Position numbers and translations under genes: made by a program
Notes under the pieces: model-generated
Database searches by the model: none
What the model was told of the DNA's origin: nothing
Seen by the model: only the letters and a program-made list of their open reading frames with translations
Part shown: positions 50,088 to 59,005 of the stretch, one piece after another
How the letters are laid out: each line of letters opens with the position of its first letter
Numbering within the stretch: position 1 is the first letter of the stretch
Origin: Betaproteobacteria bacterium
GTDB lineage: Bacteria; Pseudomonadota; Gammaproteobacteria; Burkholderiales; SG8-39
Length of the DNA stretch: 64,000 nt
Direction: 5' to 3'
Assembly: GCA_009693435.1 (NCBI GenBank)
Contig: SHXF01000004.1
Coordinates: forward strand, 1-64,000

Positions 50088-51335
50088 TCAGGGTCGTGCG
50101 AACCGCTCCGCCCGGTACGGCGCCATGTCGATGTCGCCCTCGCGTCCCGCCGCCAGATCCGCAACCAGCTGTGCGCTCACCGCGCCCAGGGTCAGCCCCA
50201 GCATGCCGTGGCCGAAATTGAAGTAGATGTTGCGGTGCTGCGTTGATCGCCCGATCACCGGCACCGAATCGGGCATGCCGGGCCGGTGCCCCATCCAGCG
50301 GCTGGTCACTTCACCCGGGAAGCCGGGCAGAAGCGCCTGGGCGAGCTTGATGAAAAGGTCGGCGCGCGCGTAGTTCGGCGGCGCGTCCAGGCTGGCGAGT
50401 TCGATCAGACCCGCGGCACGCAGTCCTTCCTCCATCGGCGTGACGGCGAAATGCATGTCGCCGTCGATCACCACGCCGTTCAGATGCACCGCGCCATGGG
50501 GCACCATGATGTGATAGCCGCGCCAGGTCTCCAGCGGCACCGGCGCGCCGACGCTCCTGCTGAAAGCGCCGGACCAGGCGCCTGCGCAGATCACCAGATG
50601 TTCAGCGGCAAGTTCTCCCTCTGCGGTGGCGAGCAGCGCGCCCCCCGTCCCGTCCGGCCGCGCGGCGCGCACATCCGCGCGCAGCATGCGGCCGCCCTTG
50701 CGCGCGAACAGTGCGGCCAGGCTTTGCACCAGGCGTAGCGGATTGACGGTGTAGGCGCTCGCGCTCTGGTAATGGGCGTAGCGGTACGCGGGCGCAAGCG
50801 CCGGTTCCATTTCGCGCACAGCATCGCCTTCGAGTTCTTCCACCGGCACGCCGAAGCGCCGGCGCAGGTTCATTTCCCACTGCGCCGCTTCAAATGTCGC
50901 GCGCGAGCGATAGACGTAGAGTTCGCCGCGCGCACGCACGAGCGTCCCGGCGCCGGCTTCCTCCAGCAGCGGTGCATAGGCTTTGCGCGCCGAGAGCGAG
51001 AGCGGGGCGAGGGCACGGCTCGCCGCTTCGGCCCGGTCGGGGCGCGAGGCCGCGGCCATGCGCATCAGCCATGGCAGCAGCCGCGGCAGGTAACGCCAGC
51101 GGATCACCAGCGGACCGTCTGGATCGAGCAGCATGCCCGGCGCCTTGCCGACGATGCCCGGCGTGGCGAGCGGCACGCAGCCTCCCGTATGGATGATGCC
51201 CGCATTGCCGTAGGAGCAGCCGCGCCCGGGTTCGTCCCGATCGATCAGCGTCACGCTCCAGCCATCCCGCTGCAACGCGAGCGCGGTGCACACGCCCACA
51301 ATGCCGGCGCCGAGGACGGTGCAATGCCTGTTCAC
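50088..51335 (-). CDS. FAD-dependent D-amino acid dehydrogenase-like oxidoreductase (DadA family)
   Basis: 415 aa, reverse strand, ATG 51335. N-terminal FAD-binding GxGxxG: CTVLGAGIVGVCTALALQRD. GCSYGNAGIIHTGG, SAYTVNPLRLVQSLAALFAR and the C-terminal RWMGHRPGMPDSVPVIGRST, then FNFGHGMLGLTLGAVSAQL, are DadA/DAO features. It should oxidise a D-amino acid to an imino acid, with electrons passing to the membrane. The RidA gene 42 bp upstream on the same strand would clear the imine product. Confidence 0.92.
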   Translation of the reverse strand: MNRHCTVLGAGIVGVCTALALQRDGWSVTLIDRDEPGRGCSYGNAGIIHTGGCVPLATPGIVGKAPGMLLDPDGPLVIRWRYLPRLLPWLMRMAAASRPDRAEAASRALAPLSLSARKAYAPLLEEAGAGTLVRARGELYVYRSRATFEAAQWEMNLRRRFGVPVEELEGDAVREMEPALAPAYRYAHYQSASAYTVNPLRLVQSLAALFARKGGRMLRADVRAARPDGTGGALLATAEGELAAEHLVICAGAWSGAFSRSVGAPVPLETWRGYHIMVPHGAVHLNGVVIDGDMHFAVTPMEEGLRAAGLIELASLDAPPNYARADLFIKLAQALLPGFPGEVTSRWMGHRPGMPDSVPVIGRSTQHRNIYFNFGHGMLGLTLGAVSAQLVADLAAGREGDIDMAPYRAERFARP

Positions 51336-51377
51336 GACTTGCGGTTCATGCGCCTGACGCGCGATCCAGGGCAGCGA

Positions 51378-51773
51378 TCAGGCCAGTGCGATACACTCGA
51401 CTTCGATGTCGAATTCCATGGGCCAGGAGCCCACGGTGACAAAGGTGCGCGCCGGTTGGTTGGTCTTGAAGTACTGCTTGTAGATTTCGTTGACGGTGCC
51501 GAAATAGGCGGCGTTGGAAATGTAGATGCGCACGCTCACCACCTGGTCCAGCGACGAACCGGCGCTCTTCAGCGCGTGTTTGACCGCGTTCAGCGAACCT
51601 TTGGTCTGCTTGACGATGTCGCCCTTGATCATCTTGCCGGTCTTCGGGTCCATCGGCGGCAGTCCCGAGAGAAACAGGAATCCGTTAGCCCGCACCACCG
51701 CGGAGATGGGTACTTTGGCGGCGATCAGTCCGTCCGATATGCCGGGAACGTGCACGATTTCTTTTTTTGCCAT
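51378..51773 (-). CDS. RidA family protein (short form)
   Basis: 131 aa, reverse strand, ATG 51773, directly upstream of the DadA-like gene and probably in one operon with it. ANGFLFLSGLPPMDPKTGKM, IVKQTKGSLNAVKHALKSAG, VVSVRIYISNAAYFGTVNEI and the end FDIEVECIA match RidA; the usual catalytic Arg of the IYxxxRV-type loop is kept in VSVRIYI and QPARTFV. Role: deamination of 2-aminoacrylate or other imines. Confidence 0.9.
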   Translation of the reverse strand: MAKKEIVHVPGISDGLIAAKVPISAVVRANGFLFLSGLPPMDPKTGKMIKGDIVKQTKGSLNAVKHALKSAGSSLDQVVSVRIYISNAAYFGTVNEIYKQYFKTNQPARTFVTVGSWPMEFDIEVECIALA

Positions 51774-51847
51774 GGTGGTGCCTTTCGTCTGAAGTTATGT
51801 AAGCGGTCAGGATCGGGAAATCCTGCGACATGATCTCATGGCTTGTC

Positions 51848-51912
51848 GTTGCCGATGCGCGTTGCCGATGCGCGTTGCAGATGCGCGTTGCAGATGCGCG
51901 TTGCCGATGTGT
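51848..51912. repeat. 13-bp tandem repeat x5, intergenic
   Basis: Units gttgccgatgcgc (51848, 51861), gttgcagatgcgc (51874, 51887) and gttgccgatgtgt (51900). It lies in the divergent region between the RidA gene and the TenA-like gene. The period is not a multiple of three, unlike the repeats found inside genes. Confidence 0.88.
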
Positions 51913-52033
51913 GTTGGCGCGCGCGCAGGCAATATGACAATATTCACGTTCATCGGGACTCCGCGCAACTGGAGTCCTGGCGGAAGGACAACAGGACAGC
52001 TTCGGCCGAACCATCAAACCGGGAGAAAATGCG

Positions 52034-52750
52034 GTGGCAAACACGCGCGGCAGCATCAGGAAGCAGAAGACATTTCGCGAGCAGCTGGAGGCGGCAGTGC
52101 TGAAGCGGCACTGCGCCAACCATCCGATGACCTTGAAGTGGGCGCGCGGCGAATTGAGCCGCAACGCGTGCATGGGCTGGGCGGTGGAACACTATCACTG
52201 GGTCAGCAAGATGAACCCCGCGGCCCTGTCCGTCTGCGTGAATGCCCCCCTCGATGTCGTCCAGTTCATGCTGGCCAACGTGGCCGAGGAGAATGACCCC
52301 AAGCATTCGCACCTGGACATCGTCTTGAGGTTCGGCAAGGCGAACGGCGCCAATATCGACAAGATCAAGAAGGGGCGCGGCCTGCCGAGCACGGAGTCGT
52401 GGGTCCGCTTCCTGCTCGATGCGGCCAAAAGCGATCCCTGGATCATCGGCGTCGCCGCGCTCACCATAGGCACCGAATCGCAGTCGCCGCTGCTCTACAG
52501 CAGGTTGCTTCCGGCGCTGCGCAAGATCTACAAATACCCGGAGCGCGACATCGAGCACTTCTGGCTGCACGTCGGCGCCGACGAGGTGCACGGCGGGCGC
52601 GCCTTCAAGGCGCTGGAACGGCATTGCACGACCAAGGCGCTGAAGGACCTCGCGCTGCACTGGGCCTACGAGAGCGCGCGCATGCGCTGGTTCTATTTCG
52701 ACGGCATCTACCAGCACTATGAGCTCGGGTACAACCTCGCAGACCGCTAG
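52034..52750 (+). CDS. TenA/PqqC/haem-oxygenase-fold protein
   Basis: 238 aa from GTG 52034. All-helical protein with potential metal ligands grouped as WAVEHYHWV, LANVAEENDPKHSHLDIV and HFWLHVGADEVHGGRAF. Such E/H clusters occur in haem-oxygenase-like diiron oxidases (CADD/UndA type) and in PqqC. The exact subgroup cannot be decided by eye. Its end is 43 bp from the start of a Bug gene, so it may belong to an uptake operon. Confidence 0.78.
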   Translation: MANTRGSIRKQKTFREQLEAAVLKRHCANHPMTLKWARGELSRNACMGWAVEHYHWVSKMNPAALSVCVNAPLDVVQFMLANVAEENDPKHSHLDIVLRFGKANGANIDKIKKGRGLPSTESWVRFLLDAAKSDPWIIGVAALTIGTESQSPLLYSRLLPALRKIYKYPERDIEHFWLHVGADEVHGGRAFKALERHCTTKALKDLALHWAYESARMRWFYFDGIYQHYELGYNLADR

Positions 52751-52793
52751 TGCCAACCAGCAGCGACCGGTAACAGCCGGCAGTCGCCGAACC

Positions 52794-53777
52794 ATGCGAC
52801 ACATCCTCATGCTGGCATTGTGTTGCGCGCCGGGCTGGCTGGCGGTCCCGGCGCACGCCCAGGGGACGGCGACGGCGTATCCGGTCCGTCCGGTGCGGTT
52901 CATCGTGGCCAATGCGGCGGGCGGACTGGTGGACACGATCGCGCGCACCATCGCGCAGCACCTGTCGGAGCGCCTCGGACAGCCGGTGGTGGTGGACAAC
53001 CGGCCGGGCGCGAGCGAGGCGATTGCGGCCGAGACGACCGCCAAGGCCCCCGCGGATGGCCATACCCTGCTCATGGCTTCGGAAGCGGCCATGGTATTCA
53101 ACCCCATCCTGAACCGGAAACTCCCCTATAACCCGCAGCGCGATTTCACGCCGATCACGGCCGTGGCCGAGTCGTTCTTTTACCTGGTTGTGAACCCCGC
53201 GGTCCCGGCGCAGTCGGTTGCCGAGCTGATTGCCGTGGCCCGATCGCGCCCGGACAAGCTCACCTTCGGCTCGCTCGGCATCGGCACGATGCAACACCTG
53301 CTCGGTGAATTGCTGCAGGCGAACGCGAAGCTGACACTGCTGCATGTACCGTACAAAAGCAGCGGGGCCGCGGTCATCGATCTGGTGTCCGGCAGGATCG
53401 ACATGATGTTCCAGGGTGGTGGCGGCACGCTTGCCCACATCCGCAGCGGCAAGCTGCGGGCGCTGGGGACGACCAGCCCCATTCGTCCCGAAGGCCTGCA
53501 GAATATTCCGCCCATGACCAAAACCGGCGTGCCGGACTTCGACGTGCCCTCGTCATGGTTCGGCATCTCCGGGCCGGCTGACCTGCCGCGAGCCATTGTC
53601 GAGCGGCTGAATCGAGACATAGGCGAGCTGCTGCGCGCGCCGGAAACGCGCGAAAAACTGGCGCCGCTCGGCATCAATCTGGCGCCGGGCACGGCCGAAG
53701 CCATGGGCGAGCGGATCCGCCGGGATCATGCATTCTGGAGCCGGGTGATACGCGACGCGCGCATCGAACCCGAGTGA
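52794..53777 (+). CDS. Bug/TctC family substrate-binding protein (tandem copy 1)
   Basis: 327 aa from ATG 52794; the frame is open further upstream but the leader peptide starts here (MRHILMLALCCAPGWLAVPA). YPVRPVRFIVANAAGGLVDT, VDNRPGASEAIAAETTAKAP, DGHTLLM and LLHVPYKSSGAAVIDLVSGR, IDMMFQGGGGTLAHIRSGKL. It ends RDARIEPE. Close paralogue of the next gene, sharing the rare MFQGGGGTL loop, so a local duplication. Periplasmic; ligand unknown. Confidence 0.92.
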   Translation: MRHILMLALCCAPGWLAVPAHAQGTATAYPVRPVRFIVANAAGGLVDTIARTIAQHLSERLGQPVVVDNRPGASEAIAAETTAKAPADGHTLLMASEAAMVFNPILNRKLPYNPQRDFTPITAVAESFFYLVVNPAVPAQSVAELIAVARSRPDKLTFGSLGIGTMQHLLGELLQANAKLTLLHVPYKSSGAAVIDLVSGRIDMMFQGGGGTLAHIRSGKLRALGTTSPIRPEGLQNIPPMTKTGVPDFDVPSSWFGISGPADLPRAIVERLNRDIGELLRAPETREKLAPLGINLAPGTAEAMGERIRRDHAFWSRVIRDARIEPE

Positions 53778-53800
53778 CAAACCGTCTGGACGGAGCACCG

Positions 53801-54796
53801 ATGAAGGCCTTGCGACGCATGCTGCTGCTGTCACTCGTGGTTCCGTTTGCGTTCGCGGCGGCGTTCCGCTCCGGCGCGCTGCCTGCGCAGAGCGGCGATT
53901 ACCCGGCCAGGCCGGCGCGGGTCATCGTGCCCTTCTCCGCGGGCGGACTCGGCGACACGGTGGCAAGAGGCGTCGCGCAGCACCTGTCGGAGAAACTGGG
54001 ACAGCCCTTCGTGGTGGACAACCGTCCCGGCGCGAGCGAGATCATCGCCACCGAGCTGGTCGCCAAATCGCCGGCGGACGGCTACACACTGCTGCAACTC
54101 ACCGCGGTGGGAACGGTATTCAACCCGATCACGAAGAAGAACCTCTCCTACGATCCGCTGCGGGACCTGGCGCCGGTCGCGCTGTTGTTCGAGTCCCCTT
54201 TTTACCTCGTGGTGAATCCGCAGGTGCAGGCCACCTCGGTCAGGGAACTGATCGCCCTGGCGCGGGCGAACCCGGGCAAGCTTTCGTTTGCCTCCATCGG
54301 CAGCGGATCGCTGCAGCACCTGCTCGCGGAAATGTTCAAGGCCAGGGCGAATCTGGACCTGCTGCATGTGCCCTACAAGGCGAGCGGCCCGGCGGAAGTG
54401 GATCTGGTGGCGGGCCGCATCGATCTCATGTTCCAGGGCGGCGGCGGAACGCTCAACCACCTGCGCAGCGGCAAGCTGCGCGGGCTGGCGGCGACGAGCG
54501 CGAACCGTGCCGCGCAGGCGCCGTCCCTGCCGACCATGATCGAATCGGGCTTCGGCGACTTCAATGCCGTCTCCTGGTTCGGCATCTTCGCGCCGGCGGG
54601 CGTGCCGCGGCCCATCATCGAGCGCCTCAATCGCGAAATCGGGGACTACATGAAGTCGCCGGAGGCGCGCAGCCGGTTCGCGCCGCAAGGCATAGAGGTG
54701 GTCCACACCACGCCCGAGGGACTCACCGAGCGAATCCGCAGGGAAGGTCCGTTCTGGACCAGGGTGATACGGGACGCGGGCATACAGCCGGAGTGA
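53801..54796 (+). CDS. Bug/TctC family substrate-binding protein (tandem copy 2)
   Basis: 331 aa from ATG 53801 (MKALRRMLLLSLVVPFAFAA); an earlier GTG at 53774 overlaps the previous stop. YPARPARVIVPFSAGGLGDT, VDNRPGASEIIATELVAKSP, DGYTLLQ, LLHVPYKASGPAEVDLVAGR, IDLMFQGGGGTLNHLRSGKL, ending RDAGIQPE. The closest relative in the window is the preceding gene. A TRAP transporter follows 141 bp later; Bug proteins do not normally use TRAP permeases, so a shared role is only suggested by position. Confidence 0.92.
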   Translation: MKALRRMLLLSLVVPFAFAAAFRSGALPAQSGDYPARPARVIVPFSAGGLGDTVARGVAQHLSEKLGQPFVVDNRPGASEIIATELVAKSPADGYTLLQLTAVGTVFNPITKKNLSYDPLRDLAPVALLFESPFYLVVNPQVQATSVRELIALARANPGKLSFASIGSGSLQHLLAEMFKARANLDLLHVPYKASGPAEVDLVAGRIDLMFQGGGGTLNHLRSGKLRGLAATSANRAAQAPSLPTMIESGFGDFNAVSWFGIFAPAGVPRPIIERLNREIGDYMKSPEARSRFAPQGIEVVHTTPEGLTERIRREGPFWTRVIRDAGIQPE

Positions 54797-54937
54797 GTAG
54801 CCGGCGCAAACTCAGGCCCGCCTCAATGATATGATTCGGGCGACTTGAAATGGTCAAAACGGTAGCGGTGGCGCGGCAGACGACAGTGGCGCGATCCACA
54901 GGCGATTCCAGACACGGTTCGAACAGGGAGAAAATCC

Positions 54938-55915
54938 ATGGCACGTTTTATCGGGGTAGCATTTTCGGCCGGCCTGCTGGCGATAGGCACGCTGGCAATG
55001 AGCGCCGGCGCGTCGGCGCAGGAAGCGCGCTTGCGGCTGGTGAGTTTCCTGCCGGGCAATGCGAGTTTCGGCATTCCCGCCAAGCGCTGGGTGGACGAAC
55101 TCAACCGCCGCGGCAAGGGCGTGCTGCAGGTCGACTTTGTCGGCCCGGAAGCGGTGCCGGTGCCAGAGCAGGCCAACGCCGTAAAGACGGGTGTGGTCGA
55201 CCTGCACTCGGGGCCGCCGACGTTTTATCGAGGCTCGCTCATCGAGGGCGAGACGCTGTCGCTCTCGGAGACGTCGATACCGGAGCTCAAGAAAAACGGC
55301 GTCTGGGATACCCTGAACAAGCTGCACGCCGAAAAATTGAACGTGATGCTGCTCACCGGATTCGGCGACGGGGTGCGCTTCCACATTTACACCACCAAGG
55401 CCGCCAATACCGCCGACAAGGTCAAGCCCTTCGCGGGATTCACCCTGCGCAGCCCGCCCATCTACAAGGTATTTTTCGAATCGCTGGGCGCGCAGGTGGT
55501 GTCGACCGCGCCGGGCGAGGTGTACACGGCGCTGGAGCGCGGCATGGTCCAGGGCTACGGCTGGCCGCTGTGGGGCATCAAGGACTTCGGCTGGATCAAG
55601 CTGACCAAGTTCCGCTACGACCCGGGGTTCTATAACGTCTCGGTCAACATCATGATCAACCTGGATCGCTACAAGAAACTCGACAAGAAGCAACAGGACC
55701 TGATCGGCCAGATGGCAACCTGGATGGATACCGAGTGGCCGAAGTGGCGCGCTGAATTCGAGGCGCAGGAGGAGAAAATCCAGAAGGACGGCAACGTGCA
55801 GGTGGTTAGCCTCGGACCGGACCTGCGCACGCGCGCCCATACGGCATTCTGGACCGAACTCGAAACGGCCAGTCCGAAGATTGTCCCCGGCCTGAAAAAA
55901 CTGATGACCAAATAA
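54938..55915 (+). CDS. dctP: TRAP transporter solute-binding protein, DctP family
   Basis: 325 aa, ATG 54938 after GGGAGAAAA. Signal peptide ends GASAQ. ARLRLVSFLPGNASFGIPAK, RWVDELNRRGKGVLQVDFVG, EQANAVKTGVVDLHSG, GFTLRSPPIYKVFFESLGAQ and the LGAQVVSTAPGEVYTALERG block with the carboxylate-binding Arg (in TLRS) are DctP features. It delivers an organic acid to the DctQM permease encoded next. Confidence 0.92.
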   Translation: MARFIGVAFSAGLLAIGTLAMSAGASAQEARLRLVSFLPGNASFGIPAKRWVDELNRRGKGVLQVDFVGPEAVPVPEQANAVKTGVVDLHSGPPTFYRGSLIEGETLSLSETSIPELKKNGVWDTLNKLHAEKLNVMLLTGFGDGVRFHIYTTKAANTADKVKPFAGFTLRSPPIYKVFFESLGAQVVSTAPGEVYTALERGMVQGYGWPLWGIKDFGWIKLTKFRYDPGFYNVSVNIMINLDRYKKLDKKQQDLIGQMATWMDTEWPKWRAEFEAQEEKIQKDGNVQVVSLGPDLRTRAHTAFWTELETASPKIVPGLKKLMTK

Positions 55916-55978
55916 GGGTCCGCGAACCGCCTTGCGCCGCTCAAGTGCTGCCTTGCTCCTGAGTTGAATGGCGCAGGC

Positions 55979-56491
55979 GTGAATCGCCTCTACGCCGGTT
56001 ACGGCAGGCTGCTCGATGCCTGCGGCGCAATCAGCGCGTTTTTGGTGTTCGCCGCCGCGGCGATGGTCACCGCGAACGTGCTGTTGCGCAATACCGTCGG
56101 ATCACGCGTGCCGGGCGATGTCGAGTTGTCCGAGTACGCCATGCTGCTGATCACGGCCTTCGCCGCGCCCTGGCTGCTGCGCCAGGGTCAGCACGTGCGC
56201 ATCGACCTGCTGCTGCAGAAACTTCCCCATGGCGTGGCTTGGGTATGCGAGCTGATTTGCGACGCGCTCGGGATTGTGGTTTCGATGCTGATGACCTGGT
56301 ACGGCGTGCGCGTGATGCTGGCGAGCATGGCGAGCGGCACCCGCATCGTCAAGGAATTCGTCATTCCGGAGTGGTGGACCTTGTGGCCCCTGCCGCTGAT
56401 GTTCGCCTTGCTCGCGATCGAATTCGTGTTCCGCTTCAATCGCGTCCTGTCGGGTCCGCGGGTGCCACGCCAGGAGGGTGCGGTCCTCTAG
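55979..56491 (+). CDS. dctQ: TRAP transporter small permease, DctQ family
   Basis: 170 aa from GTG 55979; TTG 55964 is an alternative five codons earlier. Four hydrophobic helices, with LRNTVGSRVPGDVELSEYAM, PWLLRQGQHVRIDLLLQKLP and EWWTLWPLPLMFALLAIEFV as in DctQ proteins. Links the binding protein to the large permease. Confidence 0.9.
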   Translation: MNRLYAGYGRLLDACGAISAFLVFAAAAMVTANVLLRNTVGSRVPGDVELSEYAMLLITAFAAPWLLRQGQHVRIDLLLQKLPHGVAWVCELICDALGIVVSMLMTWYGVRVMLASMASGTRIVKEFVIPEWWTLWPLPLMFALLAIEFVFRFNRVLSGPRVPRQEGAVL

Positions 56492-56504
56492 GGCCGGCTG
56501 CGGG

Positions 56505-57821
56505 ATGGACTGGATCACCACGCTTACCCTGCTGCTGGTCGGCATCCTTGCCCTGATGGCGCTGGGCGTGCCGGTGGCCGTGGCTTTCATCACGGTCAAC
56601 ATCTTCGGCGCATTTTTCCTGCTGGGTGGCGACAAGGGCATTGCGCAACTGGCGCGCAACATGGCCACCTCGGTGGCGAATTTCGCGTTTACACCCATCC
56701 CGCTGTTTGTCCTGATGGGGGAAATCCTGTTCCGCACCGGGCTGGCGATCAAGGCGATCGACGCGGTCGCGCTCCTCATCAACCGCGTGCCCGGCCGCCT
56801 CGCCGTCATCGCGCTCGTGGCCGGCACGATTTTTTCGGCCATTTCCGGTTCCACCATTGCCACCACCGCCATGCTGGGCTCGCTGCTGCTGCCGGAGATG
56901 CTCAAGCGCGGCTACGACCGCAGCATCGCCATGGGTCCCATCATGGCGATAGGTGGCGTGGACATGCTCATACCGCCCTCGGGTCTGGCCGTGCTGCTGG
57001 GCGGGCTCGCGGGCATCGCCATTGCCGACCTGCTCATCGCCGGCATCATTCCGGGCCTCATTCTCAGCACGATTTTCATCGGATATATTGTTCTTCGCGC
57101 CTGGCTGAACCCGGCACTGGCGCCCGCGGCCGAGGCAACGACCCTGACCGGATGGGCGCGCTGGAAACCCTTTACCCTGCACGTGCTGCCGCTGGTGGTG
57201 ATCATCGGCCTGGTGATAGGCAGCATGGTGCTGGGTTGGGCCACGCCCACCGAATCGGCCGCCGTCGGCTGCGCCACCACCGCTGTCCTGGCCGTGTGCT
57301 ACCGGCAACTCACCTGGAAGTCGGTAAAGCAGGCGCTGAGCGGGACCGCCGGGATCACCGGCATGATCATGTTCATCATCCTCGGCGCCACCACGTTCTC
57401 GCAGATCCTCGCATTCTCCGGGGCGACCGGCGGCATCATCCAGCTGGTCACCGAGGCGCAGATGCCGACCATGCTGGTCATCGTCGGCATGCTGCTGATC
57501 CTGCTGTTCCTCGGCCTGTTCATCGATCAGGCGAGCATCATGATGCTGACGGTGCCGCTGTTCATGCCGCTCATCATCCACATGAAGGTGGATACGGTCT
57601 GGTTCGGCATCCTCTTCCTGATGTGCATGCAGATCGGCCTCCTGTCGCCGCCCTTCGGCTTGCTGCTGTTCACGATGAAGAGCGTGGCGCCCGCGGAAAT
57701 CACCATGTCCGACATCATCAACGCGGCCATGCCCTACATCATCTTCGGCTTGATTCTCACGGTCGTGATCCTGTTCGTGCCGGGTATCGCGACCTGGCTG
57801 CCGACGGTGCTGGGGCGGTAA
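56505..57821 (+). CDS. dctM: TRAP transporter large permease, DctM family
   Basis: 438 aa from ATG 56505. About twelve membrane helices. AISGSTIATTAMLGSLLLPE, LIPPSGLAVLLGGLAGIAIA, FLGLFIDQASIMMLTVPLFM and LLSPPFGLLLFTMKSVAP are DctM features for Na+-coupled import. Completes the dctPQM operon begun at 54938. The ligand is likely a carboxylate. Confidence 0.93.
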   Translation: MDWITTLTLLLVGILALMALGVPVAVAFITVNIFGAFFLLGGDKGIAQLARNMATSVANFAFTPIPLFVLMGEILFRTGLAIKAIDAVALLINRVPGRLAVIALVAGTIFSAISGSTIATTAMLGSLLLPEMLKRGYDRSIAMGPIMAIGGVDMLIPPSGLAVLLGGLAGIAIADLLIAGIIPGLILSTIFIGYIVLRAWLNPALAPAAEATTLTGWARWKPFTLHVLPLVVIIGLVIGSMVLGWATPTESAAVGCATTAVLAVCYRQLTWKSVKQALSGTAGITGMIMFIILGATTFSQILAFSGATGGIIQLVTEAQMPTMLVIVGMLLILLFLGLFIDQASIMMLTVPLFMPLIIHMKVDTVWFGILFLMCMQIGLLSPPFGLLLFTMKSVAPAEITMSDIINAAMPYIIFGLILTVVILFVPGIATWLPTVLGR

Positions 57822-57832
57822 GGGCACACAAG

Positions 57833-57860
57833 CCAGCTTTACAGCAAACTTGCTAGCTGG
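57833..57860. promoter_or_regulatory. Inverted repeat upstream of a VapBC module
   Basis: CCAGCT (57833-57838), 16 bp, AGCTGG (57855-57860), ending 12 bp before the antitoxin ATG. It is also flanked by two aacttg direct repeats. Plausible antitoxin operator; not proven. Confidence 0.4.
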
Positions 57861-57872
57861 TAAACTTGTTCA

Positions 57873-58178
57873 ATGAAAACAACGCTAGATTTACCCGACG
57901 AATTACTTCGGGAAGTGAAAATGCGCGCTGTCATGCAGGGGCGGACGGTGAAGGATCTTGTCGCTGAAATCCTCAGGCAAGGGCTCGGCATCGCACCACC
58001 AAGGCAGCCGGAAAAGCCTCCGATCGGTTCCCGGGTGGAGATCGGGGAAAGCGGGCTGCCGCTGATTCGTTGTCGTCCCGATGCTTTGGCCACCCGGATG
58101 AGTGTGGAAGCGTTGCTCAAGCTCGAACAGGAAGCCCAGGCCGAAGAGGATTCGAGGCGTGCCGGGCGCCCTTCTTGA
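57873..58178 (+). CDS. VapB-like antitoxin (ribbon-helix-helix type)
   Basis: 101 aa, ATG 57873. MKTTLDLPDELLREVKMRAV, then MQGRTVKDLVAEILRQGL, is a short ribbon-helix-helix DNA-binding domain. The long C-terminal part (GSRVEIGESGLPLIRCRPDA, SVEALLKLEQEAQAEEDSRR) should bind the toxin. The toxin GTG overlaps its end by 20 bp. Confidence 0.85.
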   Translation: MKTTLDLPDELLREVKMRAVMQGRTVKDLVAEILRQGLGIAPPRQPEKPPIGSRVEIGESGLPLIRCRPDALATRMSVEALLKLEQEAQAEEDSRRAGRPS

Positions 58179-58617
58179 TACGAGTGTCTGGATCGCCGCG
58201 ATATTCACCGCACATCCATTTCATGAACCAGCCCGGAGGATCTTGAAGCAGGCAACACCCGCCGATCCCGCGGTCTTCTGCCGCGCGACACAGCAAAGTT
58301 TTCTTCGTCTGGCCTCAACGCCCGCATTGTTGAAAGCCTACGGTGCGGAGAGTCTGAGCAATCGCGATGCCTTGTTGGCGTTCAATACATTGATGGCGCT
58401 GACTCAAGTCCGTGAACGGGAGGAACCATCCGGCGTGTGCGCACTCTGGCATCGGATGGCATCCCGCGACACGGCATCACCGAAGGTATGGATGGATGCC
58501 TATCTGGCCGCGTTTGCGATAACGGCGGGGTTGCGCATGGTCACCCTGGATCGGGATTTCAGGAACTTTGCGACGCATGGGCTCGATTGCGTCTTGATCG
58601 AACTGCCAAAGCACTGA
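58159..58617 (+). CDS. VapC-type PIN-domain toxin
   Basis: 152 aa from GTG 58159. PIN residues are Asp in ALLDTSVWIAA, VFCRATQQSFLRLAS (Gln where many have Glu), VWMDAYLAAFA and MVTLDRDFRNF. The CRATQQSFLRL form is a known VapC subgroup. Intact and coupled to its antitoxin. Confidence 0.88.
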   Translation: MPGALLDTSVWIAAIFTAHPFHEPARRILKQATPADPAVFCRATQQSFLRLASTPALLKAYGAESLSNRDALLAFNTLMALTQVREREEPSGVCALWHRMASRDTASPKVWMDAYLAAFAITAGLRMVTLDRDFRNFATHGLDCVLIELPKH

Positions 58618-58729
58618 ACTGAGCCGTGGCAATGCTGCCCGTCACCCGATAGTGCTGGGGCGGCAAGGGCGGTGCGCATCCTTATTCTGGCTATACTGTA
58701 CAAATTGGCTACTTTTAAGGAATGCACCC

Positions 58730-59005
58730 ATGATCACTGTCACCTCCGTGGAAGCCCAGAACCGTTTTGGCCAATTGCTGGACACGGTCCAGCGCGAGCC
58801 GGTCACCATCACCCGCCATGGGCGCGTAGCGGCGTTCATGGTGTCGCCGCAAGACATGGACGAACTCAACAACGCGCGCAGCAAGCGCAGCAAGGCGGTG
58901 GCCGAGTTCGATGCGTGGAGCCGGCGTGCCAGTCAGAAGACCTTGCCAGCGGCGGCCGAGCTGACTGACGAAGACATTGTCAGGCTGGTTCATGAGTCGC
59001 GATGA
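58730..59005 (+). CDS. Phd/YefM-type antitoxin
   Basis: 91 aa from ATG 58730. MITVTSVEAQNRFGQLLDTV then QREPVTITRHGRVAAFMVSP is the Phd/YefM DNA-binding fold. The C-terminus (RRASQKTLPAAAELTDEDIV) should neutralise the toxin. The stop overlaps the next start by four bases. Unlike the common Phd-Doc or YefM-YoeB pairs, the partner is a PIN protein. Confidence 0.88.
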   Translation: MITVTSVEAQNRFGQLLDTVQREPVTITRHGRVAAFMVSPQDMDELNNARSKRSKAVAEFDAWSRRASQKTLPAAAELTDEDIVRLVHESR

